A stretch of 64,000 nt of DNA. Source: Lacticaseibacillus casei DSM 20011 = JCM 1134 = ATCC 393. GTDB taxonomy: Bacteria > Bacillota > Bacilli > Lactobacillales > Lactobacillaceae. The DNA lies in NCBI RefSeq assembly GCF_000829055.1, contig NZ_AP012544.1, forward strand, positions 1,798,001 to 1,862,000, in the 5' to 3' direction. Below, in pieces: positions 1-8,723 of this stretch; the stretch's first letter is position 1; every line of letters starts with the position of its first letter. The notes under the pieces are model-generated. The model saw only the letters and a list, made by a program, of their open reading frames with translations, searched no databases and had not been told where the DNA came from. Made by a program: the position numbers and the translations under genes.

Positions 1-60
1 TTATGGTTCACGTTATCATGTCTTGTTTCTAACGGCAACCGGCTCTCACCCGGTTTTAAC

Positions 61-771
61 TCAATTTTCAGCTTTGCGGATGTCATCGACTAAACTAGCC
101 GTGTCAAAGTGCTGCTTTAAAAACGGTTCGTCATCGGTTGGCAGGTGTAACTGAAAGTCGCTAAACTTTTGTAAAAATAATTCGCCACTGTCGAGCTCAA
201 ATCCGAGAATGTGCCCGCCCATGTGATGATCAGCCGACAAAAAGTGCAAATGGAAACCCGGCGATACCACACCGGCATAAAGATCCGGTGAAAAGTACCC
301 GATCAGCGTGCCTTTGACGTTATCGGCATGGAATTCTTTTTGGCCCGAAGCCGTCTCTGTCAACGTCGGATAAGGAGGTTGTTGCGGCAACACAGCGCGC
401 GTGTGCATTTGCGTGAAGGTACCTTCGACCCGAACTGCCGCAAAAAGATTGCTCGTTTGTAACCGATCAAGAACCGCTTTCTGAAATCCGGTCAGATCCA
501 ACCCCTGAAGCTTCCCGGCCGAAACATCGGCTTGATAATGAACATTCGCAAACGGCACTTTCTCATCCGCTGCAACTTCGCGAACGGTACCTTGTGCGTT
601 AACCTGATAAACTTTGCCGGCTTGAATAATCAACTCGCCATCAAGGCCGGTCAACGTGCCAATACCAGTGTCACCATGTTGCAACAACGCTTCAATTGTC
701 TGCGTTCCGGCAAACAAACCAGGCACTAACATTGCCAGTGTCCCATGTTGATACAATCGATCCGTTTCCAA
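61..771 (-). CDS. aldB: alpha-acetolactate decarboxylase
   Basis: Converts 2-acetolactate to acetoin and CO2 in the cytoplasm, the last step from pyruvate to acetoin. The 236-residue length is usual for the family. The zinc ligands are visible as H174, H176 and H187, with the 2 and 11 residue spacing seen in characterised enzymes, and the family arginine is R125. The start is a TTG codon at 771, chosen because an AGGAGG Shine-Dalgarno lies about nine bases upstream and no better start exists. It follows alsS on the same strand after 66 bases, so the two are probably one transcript. The reaction drains pyruvate, including pyruvate from the citrate locus at 10-21 kb, into a neutral product. Confidence 0.95.
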   Translation of the reverse strand: METDRLYQHGTLAMLVPGLFAGTQTIEALLQHGDTGIGTLTGLDGELIIQAGKVYQVNAQGTVREVAADEKVPFANVHYQADVSAGKLQGLDLTGFQKAVLDRLQTSNLFAAVRVEGTFTQMHTRAVLPQQPPYPTLTETASGQKEFHADNVKGTLIGYFSPDLYAGVVSPGFHLHFLSADHHMGGHILGFELDSGELFLQKFSDFQLHLPTDDEPFLKQHFDTASLVDDIRKAEN

Positions 772-837
772 AAAGAAGTCCCTCCTTTTGCGCAGGGTTG
801 GGCCTGCAGCCGCCCAGAATCAACCTGCCGCCAACGA

Positions 838-2514
838 TTAATAAATCTGGTCAGGCAGCATTGCCGCGCCGAGTTCCGCATTATCGGAATAATCGACCGG
901 AATGTCAACCAGCACTGGCCCTTTAGTCGCAAACGCTTCATCAAGCACCTTGCCAAGTTCACTCGGTTTATTGACCCGCAGACCCTTGGCACCAAAAGCT
1001 TCTACATACTTCACAAAATCAACCGGACCAAAGTCGACACCTGCTGCCCGACCATATTTCATCTCTTCTTGGAATTTTACCATATCATAATGGCCATCGT
1101 TCCAAATAATATGAACCAAATCAGCCTTCAAACGAACGGCTGTTTCTAGCTCTTGCCCCGAGAAAAGGAAGCCGCCATCGCCTGACACCGAAACTGCTTT
1201 TTTGCCCGGACGTACCAAAGTCGCCGCCATCGCCCAAGGTAAAGCAACCCCTAGCGTCTGCATCCCATTGGAAAACAGCAAGTGGCGCGGTTCGTAACTC
1301 CGAAAATGGCGGGCCATCCAGATATAGTGACTGCCGACGTCCACAGCAACTGTCATGTCGTCTGTCACACGTTTTTGCAATGCGGCTACAATACTGAGCG
1401 GGTGTAAGACTTTTTGATCTGAGAGGGCTGGCGGAACATCACTTTCCTGTAATTTGGCCTGTAACTCTGTGAGATACTGCTTGCTTTCAGGCGCAACCTG
1501 ATAACCCCGCAGTAACGGGACTAAAATATCGAGCGTCTGGGAAATATCACCAATCAGCTCTGTTTCTGGCTGGAAGTTGTGATCGATTTCCGCTGGTACA
1601 TCGTCAATGACAATGATGCGCGACTTGCCATCCGCGTTCCAGTTACGTGGTTCATATTCAACCGGATCATAGCCGATCGCAATGACAAGATCGCTGTGTT
1701 GCAATAACATATCCCCCGGTTGGTTGCGGAACAAACCCACCCGGCCAAAGAAATTGTCGATTTGGCGATGGGAGATAATACCTGCACCTTGGAAGGTTTC
1801 AACAACCGGCAACTCGGTGACTGACAACAACTCGCGAATCTCTTCGGTTACGTCGCTTGATGACGCGCGCATTCCCAAAAGTAAGACAGGCAGCGATGCC
1901 TCTTTAATGGCATGCGCCAGGTAAGTCATATCACTAGGACTTGCCGGCCCTAACTTTGGCGCCACCAGCGGCTTAATCGGTTCCGAGTTCACCGGTGAAT
2001 CAGTGACGTCTTGAGGAATCGACACGAAGCTTGCCCCTTGCTTGCCGGATTCCGCGGCTTGATAAGCATTGGCAATGATTTCACTAACATTGTCCGGATC
2101 CTGCACTTCAGCGGCATATTTGGTAATCGGCGCAAAGAGATCGGCATTACGCATGCTTTGGTGGGAACTACGCAACAGATCCGCCCGCTTTACCTGACCA
2201 GACAAAGCCAAAACCGGATCCCCTTCAGCGGTTGCGGTCACTAGGCCAGTTGCCAGGTTTGAAGCACCTGGTCCGGAAGTTGTCAGGACAACGCCGGGTT
2301 TGCCAGTCAAACGCCCGATCCCGGCAGCCATGAACGCAGCGTTCTGTTCATGCCGTGCCACGATTAATTGCGGACTCTTTTCTGATTTGGGATGCTCCAA
2401 GGTTTCAAAAACCCGATCGATTTTGGCGCCGGGGATACCGAAAACATAATCAATCCCGTGATTTGCCAAACTTTCGACAATTAAATCTGCGCCATAGCGC
2501 TTCTCTTCTGCCAT
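838..2514 (-). CDS. alsS: acetolactate synthase, catabolic type
   Basis: Thiamine-diphosphate enzyme that condenses two pyruvates to 2-acetolactate. From the chosen ATG at 2514 it has 558 residues. The N-terminal domain carries the catalytic glutamate in ARHEQNAAF (E56), a central domain follows, and the C-terminal domain has the ThDP-binding VSGDGGF motif. The start is supported by AGGAAGTGG upstream; a reading extended to 2598 adds 28 residues that look untranslated. No regulatory small subunit gene and no other branched-chain amino acid gene is nearby, and aldB follows directly, which points to the acetoin-forming (catabolic) enzyme rather than IlvB. Function is confident from family similarity. 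Confidence 0.95.
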   Translation of the reverse strand: MAEEKRYGADLIVESLANHGIDYVFGIPGAKIDRVFETLEHPKSEKSPQLIVARHEQNAAFMAAGIGRLTGKPGVVLTTSGPGASNLATGLVTATAEGDPVLALSGQVKRADLLRSSHQSMRNADLFAPITKYAAEVQDPDNVSEIIANAYQAAESGKQGASFVSIPQDVTDSPVNSEPIKPLVAPKLGPASPSDMTYLAHAIKEASLPVLLLGMRASSSDVTEEIRELLSVTELPVVETFQGAGIISHRQIDNFFGRVGLFRNQPGDMLLQHSDLVIAIGYDPVEYEPRNWNADGKSRIIVIDDVPAEIDHNFQPETELIGDISQTLDILVPLLRGYQVAPESKQYLTELQAKLQESDVPPALSDQKVLHPLSIVAALQKRVTDDMTVAVDVGSHYIWMARHFRSYEPRHLLFSNGMQTLGVALPWAMAATLVRPGKKAVSVSGDGGFLFSGQELETAVRLKADLVHIIWNDGHYDMVKFQEEMKYGRAAGVDFGPVDFVKYVEAFGAKGLRVNKPSELGKVLDEAFATKGPVLVDIPVDYSDNAELGAAMLPDQIY

Positions 2515-2605
2515 TTCGCCACTTCCTAAATTATTGATGTGTTTCATAATACGCTTTTTGTGTTCCGTTTCAAGCCTAGTTTTTTTTTTGAAAAACACTG
2601 ACTAA

Positions 2606-2620
2606 ACAGAAATGTTCTGT
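2606..2620. promoter_or_regulatory. perfect palindrome upstream of alsS
   Basis: ACAGAA-ATG-TTCTGT is a perfect 6+3+6 palindrome about 92 bases upstream of the alsS start. The size and position fit an operator for a dimeric regulator. No regulator gene lies next to alsS, so the binder is unknown. Confidence 0.4.
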
Positions 2621-2834
2621 TACATATTTTTCATCAATCTGTATCAATTATAAAATTGGTCGAGTCGGTCGGGAGTCACTTAGCTGATGTTTTTTAGCAT
2701 CATCTTGATTTTAAACGAAACGGCATAAACTTTGCTTAAAAACTGCTCACAAAGTGCCGCGGGGACGGGTCAGATTATTTGTTTGCTTACAGGTGTTCTA
2801 TTTTAGGGCAATTAACGGCCAAACTCTGGTTTCT

Positions 2835-2956
2835 ATAACGCGCTCACCGGCCCAGAAGCCTGCACATAAGGACCTCGAGCCAAAATGGCCAAAGACCAGC
2901 CATTTTGGCTCGAGGTCCTTATGCTCCGACTTCTTACCGCGCCGGTTCACGCTCAT
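2835..2956. repeat. palindromic intergenic repeat, family R, copy 1
   Basis: The core is a perfect 25-bp inverted repeat (2865-2889 and 2899-2923) with a 9-base loop. It is flanked by outer arms that pair imperfectly: AACGCGCTCACCGG..CAGAAGCC on the left and a complementary ACTTCTTACCGCGCCGGTT on the right. The blocks AACGCG, CAGAAGC and TAAG recur in the same order at 5841-5930 and, inverted, at 19386-19504. It encodes nothing. It could act as a terminator core, a MITE-like repeat or a structured RNA. Confidence 0.6.
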
Positions 2957-3021
2957 CAAAAAAGCACCGCCATAATAGGCGATGCCAACTTAATCATACA
3001 ACTTCCAAATAACGACTGCTT

Positions 3022-3576
3022 TCAAGACTGCATGGAACGACTGATTTTGCCGATGCCGGTCTTGGGGTCTGTCATTTTCATATTAAAACCGAATTTCGTG
3101 AAAATGTGCCGTAACTTAGCTAAGTTAACTTTGTCAAACGAACTGATCGTGCCGTCGACTAAACCGATGTCGGCTTTCATTGCCAGGTTAAGAAATGCTT
3201 TTAACGCCAGCTGTGCCAAACCCAGATTCTCAAAATCGTAAAAAGCCAGCCGACTTTCAGAACCCAATGTCTCCAAGACGGTGATGTGCATCACATTATC
3301 CCAGCGATTGGTTTCAAACAGGAGCTGTGCTTGATAATCCGCTTTTGAATGGCCATACTTGTCAACATTTTCAAATGGTGTGTAGACGTAAATCGAGTTC
3401 GTTTTTTGCTTTTGTTCGTCGGATTTAAAGTCAGTGAACACAATATATTGGCTCACTTTCTTTTGCGCCGGATCCTGCGGCTGATTCATGCTTGACAACA
3501 CGGTGAACTGCGGATCGGCTTCGATTGCTGCAAGCCGCTTCTTATAGGCCTGCTGGTACTCTGTTTGCACAGTCAT
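3022..3576 (-). CDS. conserved hypothetical protein
   Basis: I do not recognise this 184-residue protein. It has no signal peptide or membrane segment and is rich in charged residues, with alternating short hydrophobic stretches that suggest a mixed alpha/beta cytoplasmic fold. The ATG at 3576 is preceded by TGGAGG, and an extended -10 promoter lies about 32 bases upstream, so expression as a single gene is likely. The next minus-strand gene upstream is the acetyltransferase at 3697, separated by its own promoter. No function can be assigned. Confidence 0.75.
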   Translation of the reverse strand: MTVQTEYQQAYKKRLAAIEADPQFTVLSSMNQPQDPAQKKVSQYIVFTDFKSDEQKQKTNSIYVYTPFENVDKYGHSKADYQAQLLFETNRWDNVMHITVLETLGSESRLAFYDFENLGLAQLALKAFLNLAMKADIGLVDGTISSFDKVNLAKLRHIFTKFGFNMKMTDPKTGIGKISRSMQS

Positions 3577-3607
3577 TTTGAAACCTCCAGACTATTACTC
3601 GTTTTTC

Positions 3608-3616
3608 ATTATAGCA
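3608..3616 (-). promoter_or_regulatory. extended -10 promoter for the 3022-3576 gene
   Basis: The minus strand reads TGC-TATAAT, a perfect extended -10 element, about 32 bases upstream of the start codon at 3576. No good -35 box is visible, which is common for extended -10 promoters. Confidence 0.6.
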
Positions 3617-3696
3617 TTTTTCAATCCGATGCCTATACAAAAGAAAAAAACCGCGTTGAATTCACCCGGCTTTCAAAAACTGATTAAAGAAAATCC

Positions 3697-4221
3697 TCAT
3701 TTTTCAAACTGTTTCGGCAAAAGTCGAAAGTATTGTTCATCGCGCGGCTGGTGCTCGGTTAACCCTCGTGGCAATGGCACCTCAAACTGAAAAACAAAGC
3801 CTAATCTTTTTAATAAATGAATGGAAGCTTGATTGCCGGGGAAAACGCCTGCCCAGATGGCCTTGATGCCATGAGCAAATTGATCAGCGATGACAAGCTG
3901 CAGGCCCTCGCGCATAAGTCCTTGATACCAAAAATCCGGATTAAGGATATACCCGATCTCACGCGTCATGTCATCCCCTGTTTCCGGCGACAAGGCGCGA
4001 GGATAGACCCCAATGTTGCCAATCACATGCATTTGGTAAACCAACGCCAGATCCTGCTGCTCGCGGGCGAAGCGTTGAACATGATTGGCCGCCGCCTCCC
4101 GCGTCAGTAAAGGTGTCATACCCGCGGCCATGGTCACCTGCTTCAGTCTGGCATAAGCAAAATAATCATCCGTATCTGCCAGTACAAAAGGGCGAACTGT
4201 CACCCGTGGTCCTTGTAACAT
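3697..4221 (-). CDS. GNAT family N-acetyltransferase (RimJ/RimL-like)
   Basis: Predicted to transfer an acetyl group from acetyl-CoA to an amine; the substrate is unknown. The 174-residue product begins with the TxRLRPF-like strand (PRVTVRPF) typical of RimJ/RimL-type enzymes. It continues through REIGYILNPDFWYQGLMREGL, the region that binds acetyl-CoA, and ends with the N-x-AS-x-x-LLKRLGF strand (NQASIHLLKRLGF). These are hallmarks of the Acetyltransf_3 group. The start at 4221 has GGGGGAGG seven bases upstream; an upstream in-frame start at 4248 has none. It stands alone, with divergent genes on its right. Confidence 0.85.
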   Translation of the reverse strand: MLQGPRVTVRPFVLADTDDYFAYARLKQVTMAAGMTPLLTREAAANHVQRFAREQQDLALVYQMHVIGNIGVYPRALSPETGDDMTREIGYILNPDFWYQGLMREGLQLVIADQFAHGIKAIWAGVFPGNQASIHLLKRLGFVFQFEVPLPRGLTEHQPRDEQYFRLLPKQFEK

Positions 4222-4611
4222 GGTTCCTCCCCCTGACGCTTGTCTCATTTAGTGGAAAATTTTTTCCGTTTATTGAGATGAACGTCCTTCCCATTTGAAT
4301 TAAAGCCCGTATTTTCTTCGTCAACAAACTTTTTATCTTTTCATATTATCGAGTATTCGTCACGCGAAGACAAGCCCCGCTCATTGTGGCTCATGCGATC
4401 GCGCAACCATGCACAAGCATTTTATGCTGGATGAATGTTACTTATCGGTAAAATAAAGTTGTTATCTAAAAATAATTCAATATAACAATCAGACAAGGCG
4501 ATGCTCGATTTACTAGCAAACCTCACCCGCGTCTGACAGGCAGCGATAAATGTGATCGCACTCGGTGGCACCTGTTGCCACCTACATATTACAGACAAAA
4601 GGTGAGGACAC
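4222..4611. other. 390-bp divergent intergenic region
   Basis: No gene seen. It separates the acetyltransferase from the DUF916 protein and contains the plus-strand promoter at 4459-4486 and a 7-bp stem-loop at 4564-4582 in the transcribed leader. The remainder shows no feature I can support. Confidence 0.55.
4459..4488 (+). promoter_or_regulatory. candidate promoter of the DUF916 gene
   Basis: TTGTTA, a 16-base spacer, then TATAAC fits a sigma-A promoter. The two boxes are also arms of an inverted repeat (TTGTTAT / ATAACAA), so a repressor could bind over them. Transcription would give a leader of about 120 bases. Confidence 0.45.
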
Positions 4612-5643
4612 ATGAAAAAGCTTGTACGTAACATTTTGTTACTTTTTATATTCATGGCTTTTATCTGGCCGCTTCGAGCTATCAACGCTGCTGCTGCGCC
4701 AAAATTCACCGTCACGCCGATCTTACCGGCTAATCAACGTCAGACAGTTACTGGCTATTTTGACTTGGAGGTCCAACCCGATCAGCAAGAAGACTTACAA
4801 TTGCGGATCGCCAATCAAACTAATGAAACCCAAACCTATACGCTCGCTGCAAACCCCGCTTACACCACCAATAGTGGCATGATCGCCTTCGATCAGAGTC
4901 GGCCGTCGTTAGATCAAAATGCCATTCGCCTGAATACGTTGATTAAGGGACCGGCCTCGGCTACGATTGCCGCGGGAAGCAATCAGGTGGTCACCTACCA
5001 TTTGCATTCCCCAACCACGCATTTTATTGGCATTATTTCTGGTGGCTTTTATGTGTTGCAAAAAGGCGACACAGCGGCGACGTCATCAACTGGCGGCGTC
5101 CGATTCACAGATCAGTTTGCAATTGGCATCCCAATCATCTTACGACAGGATCTGAAAACCCCTAATCCGCCACTGTTGGAACTCACAAAAGCCAGTATTG
5201 GGACTGCCAACCATTATCCGGTAGTGAACGCCAACATTCATAATCCTTCAAGCAATCAGTTTGGCGAAATCGCCACTGATTATGCGCTACTCCCAACAGG
5301 CGGGACTAAGGCAGTGCTGACAGGACACTTTGCCGGCTTGGCGGTTGCGCCGCATTCCCGCTTCATGCAAAGCATGCCACTAAATGGCAAGCAATTGCCG
5401 GCCGGATCTTATACCCTAAAATGGACGGCAAAATCCGGTTCGTATACTTGGACCAAGCAGGTTAACTTTCGGTATAACGGCCACCTGCCGAGCAATGCCA
5501 TCGTCTCCCGGCCGCAGACCCCTGCTGCGTCGCAAAATAGTTTAGCTCTTCCTTGGATTATTGCCGGTATCGCAACGGGCTTGCTCATCATTATTCTGGG
5601 TATTTGGCGCTGGACGGTCGTTCGACACAAGCAAAATCAGTAG
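4612..5643 (+). CDS. DUF916/DUF3324 cell-surface protein (WxL-associated)
   Basis: A 343-residue exported and membrane-anchored protein. Residues 1-29 form a signal peptide ending ...AINAAAA. Two immunoglobulin-like regions follow, corresponding to DUF916 (about 30-150) and DUF3324 (about 160-300). A single membrane helix (about 312-336) and a short basic tail complete it. In Gram-positive bacteria such proteins normally lie in clusters with WxL-domain and LPxTG proteins and help hold them at the wall; the newer Pfam names are WxL peptidoglycan-binding and host-binding domains. Here no WxL partner is adjacent on either side, so this is an orphan or remnant of a cluster. The ATG has GGTGAGG upstream. 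Confidence 0.85.
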   Translation: MKKLVRNILLLFIFMAFIWPLRAINAAAAPKFTVTPILPANQRQTVTGYFDLEVQPDQQEDLQLRIANQTNETQTYTLAANPAYTTNSGMIAFDQSRPSLDQNAIRLNTLIKGPASATIAAGSNQVVTYHLHSPTTHFIGIISGGFYVLQKGDTAATSSTGGVRFTDQFAIGIPIILRQDLKTPNPPLLELTKASIGTANHYPVVNANIHNPSSNQFGEIATDYALLPTGGTKAVLTGHFAGLAVAPHSRFMQSMPLNGKQLPAGSYTLKWTAKSGSYTWTKQVNFRYNGHLPSNAIVSRPQTPAASQNSLALPWIIAGIATGLLIIILGIWRWTVVRHKQNQ

Positions 5644-5951
5644 AAAAGCGTGCTGTTACCGCATGTTTGGCTTATGATAAAGGTAGCGCACAGGCACCGG
5701 CCTCAAGGCATCATGGTTTTAGTGATTGCTTAAGGCCGGTTGTATTGACTGCCGCATTATTGAAACATGGTAGCGCCAAGAACGCGTCCGCAGTGCTGTT
5801 TATTGCCGGAGATTTAGCAAAACTGTCCGGGTTTTGTTTGCGCGCTCGGTAACCGCGCTGGCTCGCGCTCACCATAACGCGTTCGGTGGCGCAGAAGCCT
5901 GCGTGTAAGCGCGCCACCTCACGCTCACCATGTTTGAAGGAGGAGTTTCCC
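5644..5951. other. 308-bp structured intergenic region
   Basis: No gene. A 12-bp near-perfect stem (5696-5707 with 5729-5740) and several repeated short blocks such as GGTAGCGC make this stretch unusually rich in possible RNA structure. Its right part (5841-5930) is copy 2 of repeat family R. Confidence 0.5.
5841..5930. repeat. palindromic intergenic repeat, family R, copy 2
   Basis: Contains ATAACGCGTTCGGTGGCGCA followed by GAAGCCTGC and TAAG, closely matching copy 1 at 2835 and the complement of copy 3 at 19386. Several GCGCTCAC/GTGAGC-like blocks on both sides can fold back. It ends about 12 bases before the ribosome binding site of the next gene. Confidence 0.55.
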
Positions 5952-6527
5952 ATGTCAAATAACCGCATGCTTGGTAATGAATTTCAAACCGCTTATGAAG
6001 ATGCCGGCGGGACGGATATTTTAAAGTTTTTGGCGGATGTCAAACAGGCTTACCGCTGCATTAGCGATCTGACCGCGCGTATTACGGCGATGCCGGATTC
6101 GGTCAAGACCGAGTCGGTTCCGCAGCTCTTGGTTCAGCAATTGGATCAGACCACGTTTGCTGAAAGTTCCGTTCGCAAATGGGAAGATGATTTGCGGCGA
6201 TTTGCTGCTTATTTAACGCCGCTGGAACCGCCAATTGCGATTCTTGACAGCTGGGACACGCTCACCGATTTTCTCGAAGCCAACCAGGCATTGCTAAGTT
6301 CATTGCAGAATGTGCCGTTATTGCACCAAGACACACAGGATGTCAAAACGGCCACTCAGCTGCTGGTTTATCCGGCCGAACCGCTTTTTCAAGTTGTGCA
6401 GGCCGATACCGGTGAAAGTGACGCCATTGATTTACCCGGGTTAACGGCTGCTGATCCCGATGGTGTGGCTGAAATTGCCAAAACCCATGGCGTGACGCCG
6501 CTTGCCGCCTTTACGGTTCAGCCTTGA
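5952..6527 (+). CDS. conserved hypothetical protein
   Basis: I do not recognise this 191-residue protein. It appears cytoplasmic: no signal peptide or membrane helix, acidic overall, and largely helical in its first 150 residues. It ends in a loop-rich tail containing DLPGLTAADPDG. The ATG at 5952 is chosen because GGAGGAG lies just upstream; the frame stays open back to 5886 but without a ribosome binding site. It lies 62 bases upstream of rpmG on the same strand and could be co-transcribed, but nothing in the sequence gives it a role. Confidence 0.75.
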   Translation: MSNNRMLGNEFQTAYEDAGGTDILKFLADVKQAYRCISDLTARITAMPDSVKTESVPQLLVQQLDQTTFAESSVRKWEDDLRRFAAYLTPLEPPIAILDSWDTLTDFLEANQALLSSLQNVPLLHQDTQDVKTATQLLVYPAEPLFQVVQADTGESDAIDLPGLTAADPDGVAEIAKTHGVTPLAAFTVQP

Positions 6528-6589
6528 TTTTGCCCTGTCAATCCTGTATGCTTGACAGGTTAAATCATGAAAAAGCGAGGTGCTGAAAG

Positions 6590-6739
6590 ATGCGGAACAA
6601 TATCATCTTAGGTAACAATGAAACCGGCGAACGTATCTATTTAACTTCTAAGAACAAGCGGAACACGCCTGATCGTCTGCAGCTCAAGAAGTATTCACCA
6701 AAGTTACGCAAACGTGTGGTCTTTACCGAAGTGAAATAG
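6590..6739 (+). CDS. rpmG: 50S ribosomal protein L33
   Basis: A 49-residue basic protein of the large ribosomal subunit. It matches the L33 pattern: an N-terminal beta strand, ..[17 protein letters not shown].. in the middle and a basic ..[13 protein letters not shown].. C-terminal part. It has no CxxC zinc-ribbon cysteines, so it is the zinc-independent (C-minus) paralogue; bacteria with both forms use this one when zinc is scarce. The ATG is preceded by GCGAGGTG. A strong bidirectional terminator follows 16 bases after the stop. Confidence 0.95.
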   Translation: MRNNIILGNNETGERIYLTSKNKRNTPDRLQLKKYSPKLRKRVVFTEVK

Positions 6740-6755
6740 TCTATAAGCCGTCAAA

Positions 6756-6810
6756 CGTCAAAAAAGTACCTTCTTACCGAGATTGTCGGCAAGGAGGTAC
6801 TTTTTTGACG
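6756..6810. terminator. bidirectional terminator between rpmG and rluA-type gene
   Basis: A long inverted repeat (CGTCAAAAAAGTACCT with its complement) carrying A and T runs on both flanks. It serves the convergent rpmG and pseudouridine synthase genes. Confidence 0.85.
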
Positions 6811-6817
6811 CCTAGCA

Positions 6818-7678
6818 TCATTTTTCGGTCAATAGTGTCTCAAACAAAGACGGAATGGGCAGCGCCGCGTGAATTTGCTTTTTTGAAAATGGATCGACAA
6901 AGCTTAAACGCGTGGCCTGTAACGCCTGATGGTCAATCAAAGTGCTTGGTTGACCATAAAGCCGATCGCCAATGAGCGGGTGACCGAGACTGGCAAAATG
7001 GACGCGTATTTGATGAGTGCGGCCGGTTAGCAGTTGCACATCAACAAGGGTGTTGGTCGCCATTTTCAGGATCTTATACCTGGTTTGAGCTGGTTGCGCG
7101 GCATCGGTAATGATTCGGTGAATCCCATCCGCCCCCAAGCCGATAGGAGCATCAATCTCGCCTTCTGATTTCGTGAGCTGACCACTAACAACGGCGACAT
7201 ACTGTTTTTCCAACGTTGCGTGTTGCGCCTGATCAAAACGGCCTTGCGCGTAAGGGTGCTTGGCTGCCAGGACAAGTCCAACAGTATCGCGATCCAGCCG
7301 AGTGATGATGGCTGGCTGCGGTCCAGTGATGCCCTGTTGCTGCAAATACCACACGATCCGATTTAACAAGCTATGATTAGGTGCATGCGGGCCGGGAACA
7401 CTGGTCACGTTGGCTGGCTTGGCTACGATTAGCCAGTTGTCGTCTTCGTATAGCACATGAAGCGGCACCTTTTCCGGCGTAACCGTTTTGGTGGTTGGAA
7501 TCGCAAAGCGCACGACCTGCCCAGCGTTAATCGCAATATTGCCGACCGCCTGACCATCCACCCACAGAAGCCGATCACTCAGCATCTTTTTGAATAAGCG
7601 ATGGCTAACGCCTTGCTTGGCCAACAGACGTTTAACCGTGGTGGTGGCTGTCGCTTTTGAATCAAATGTATATCGCAT
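6818..7678 (-). CDS. RluA-family RNA pseudouridine synthase
   Basis: Isomerises uridine to pseudouridine in rRNA or tRNA. The 286-residue protein has an S4-like N-terminal part (about 10-70), then the RluA catalytic domain. That domain contains motif II, ITRLDRDTVGLVL, with the catalytic aspartate in RLD, and the later LLTGRTHQIRVHFASLGHPLIGD motif typical of the family. The start at 7678 has GAAGGG upstream; the frame extends to 7747 but without a ribosome binding site. The target position cannot be told from sequence; RluD/YlyB-type and YtzG-type paralogues look alike at this level. Confidence 0.92.
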   Translation of the reverse strand: MRYTFDSKATATTTVKRLLAKQGVSHRLFKKMLSDRLLWVDGQAVGNIAINAGQVVRFAIPTTKTVTPEKVPLHVLYEDDNWLIVAKPANVTSVPGPHAPNHSLLNRIVWYLQQQGITGPQPAIITRLDRDTVGLVLAAKHPYAQGRFDQAQHATLEKQYVAVVSGQLTKSEGEIDAPIGLGADGIHRIITDAAQPAQTRYKILKMATNTLVDVQLLTGRTHQIRVHFASLGHPLIGDRLYGQPSTLIDHQALQATRLSFVDPFSKKQIHAALPIPSLFETLLTEK

Positions 7679-7814
7679 GGTTTTCCCTTCGTCATGACCA
7701 GCATTTCTGCGCCTTAAAGCCGAACGAATTTTTTGGAAAGTTTGCATTCAAACGGCTTTTGGGACTATGGTTAGAGTATAACTAATGTACAAGAATAAGG
7801 AGGAACAGGCAAAT

Positions 7815-8624
7815 ATGCAAGTAGAAAAAGATGTGATTTACGATGAGGCCCATAATTTACCCGCTGATATTTATGTGCCAGAGGATGCCAATGGTGCGGC
7901 CATCGTGTATGCCCACGGCGGCGGCTGGTTCCGTGGAGATAAGAAAAATGAAGATGATTTAGGTGAATATTTTGCCAATGCCGGTTATCTCGTGGCGATT
8001 CCCAATTTTCGCCTAGCACCGAAGTTTTTGTATCCGACAGCGCAAAACGATTTCGATCATTTTGTCGACTGGCTGCTTGCTTCCCCTTATGACTTCGATC
8101 GCAAACGTCTGGGCCTGTTAGGTGCCAGTTCAGGCGGTACCATGGTTTTGCAAAACAGCCTATCTTCCGGCTATCCCGTGGTTGCGTGGTCACCGGTTGT
8201 CGACTTTGCCAATTGGGTTCAGAAAAATCAAATGGTGAAAGCATCGGTTGATGCCAAAAGTGAATTTGGTCTCACTGAGATTCATGAAATCCACGATGCT
8301 TTTTATAAGTACTTTATTCAAACATATTTAGGCGGCCTGGATCCGCGGCTGTTAACAGCGGTCAATCCAACGAATCATTTGACCGACCAACTCGGGCCAA
8401 CGTTGCTCTTTAACTCCGCAGATGAGCTAATGCCTCTGCCAAGTGCCTTACATTTCGTGCAACAGGCAGCTATGTTTGGCCGTGACATTTCATTGCATGT
8501 GGTGCCAGGTACCGGTCATGCACGCGACTACACCAGTTTCGCATTACCTGAAACCAAGGGCTTCCTTGATGATCATCTCTTTACCAGCGTTGAAGATAAA
8601 ACGCTCAATAAGGCGACAGATTAA
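7815..8624 (+). CDS. alpha/beta hydrolase (esterase/lipase type)
   Basis: A 269-residue cytoplasmic hydrolase of the Abhydrolase_3 / BD-FAE type. Near residue 38 it has HGGGW, the oxyanion-hole motif of hormone-sensitive-lipase-like enzymes. The nucleophile elbow GASSG is near residue 109. An acid is likely in NSADELMP and the catalytic histidine in GTGHARDY close to the C terminus. The start at 7815 is chosen over 7785 because AAGGAGG precedes it. The natural substrate is unknown; small acyl esters are likely. It is transcribed alone, with a terminator downstream. Confidence 0.85.
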   Translation: MQVEKDVIYDEAHNLPADIYVPEDANGAAIVYAHGGGWFRGDKKNEDDLGEYFANAGYLVAIPNFRLAPKFLYPTAQNDFDHFVDWLLASPYDFDRKRLGLLGASSGGTMVLQNSLSSGYPVVAWSPVVDFANWVQKNQMVKASVDAKSEFGLTEIHEIHDAFYKYFIQTYLGGLDPRLLTAVNPTNHLTDQLGPTLLFNSADELMPLPSALHFVQQAAMFGRDISLHVVPGTGHARDYTSFALPETKGFLDDHLFTSVEDKTLNKATD

Positions 8625-8658
8625 GTTTTTATTTGTAAAATCGGCGAGTTGCCAAATT

Positions 8659-8704
8659 AAAAAATCGTCTCCGACGTCATACAGACGCTAGAGCCGATTT
8701 TTTT
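8659..8704 (+). terminator. Rho-independent terminator after the esterase gene
   Basis: An imperfect stem (AAAAAATCG..CTC..CGTC with its complement) is followed by a T run. It lies between convergent genes and may work both ways. Confidence 0.7.
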
Positions 8705-8723
8705 ATGTCTTTATGTTTAAGCG

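Larger units (their letters stand above)
2515..3021. other. 507-bp gene-free stretch upstream of alsS
   Basis: No convincing gene. It holds the alsS upstream region with a perfect 15-bp palindrome at 2606-2620, and a palindromic repeat element at 2835-2956. The rest is AT-rich, with a small hairpin near 2680-2705 and no recognised signal. Confidence 0.6.

Noticed and set aside
36-56. Terminator for aldB at the window start
   Set aside because: A six-base AACCGG/CCGGTT stem exists but there is no T run on the minus strand, and the window edge prevents judgement.
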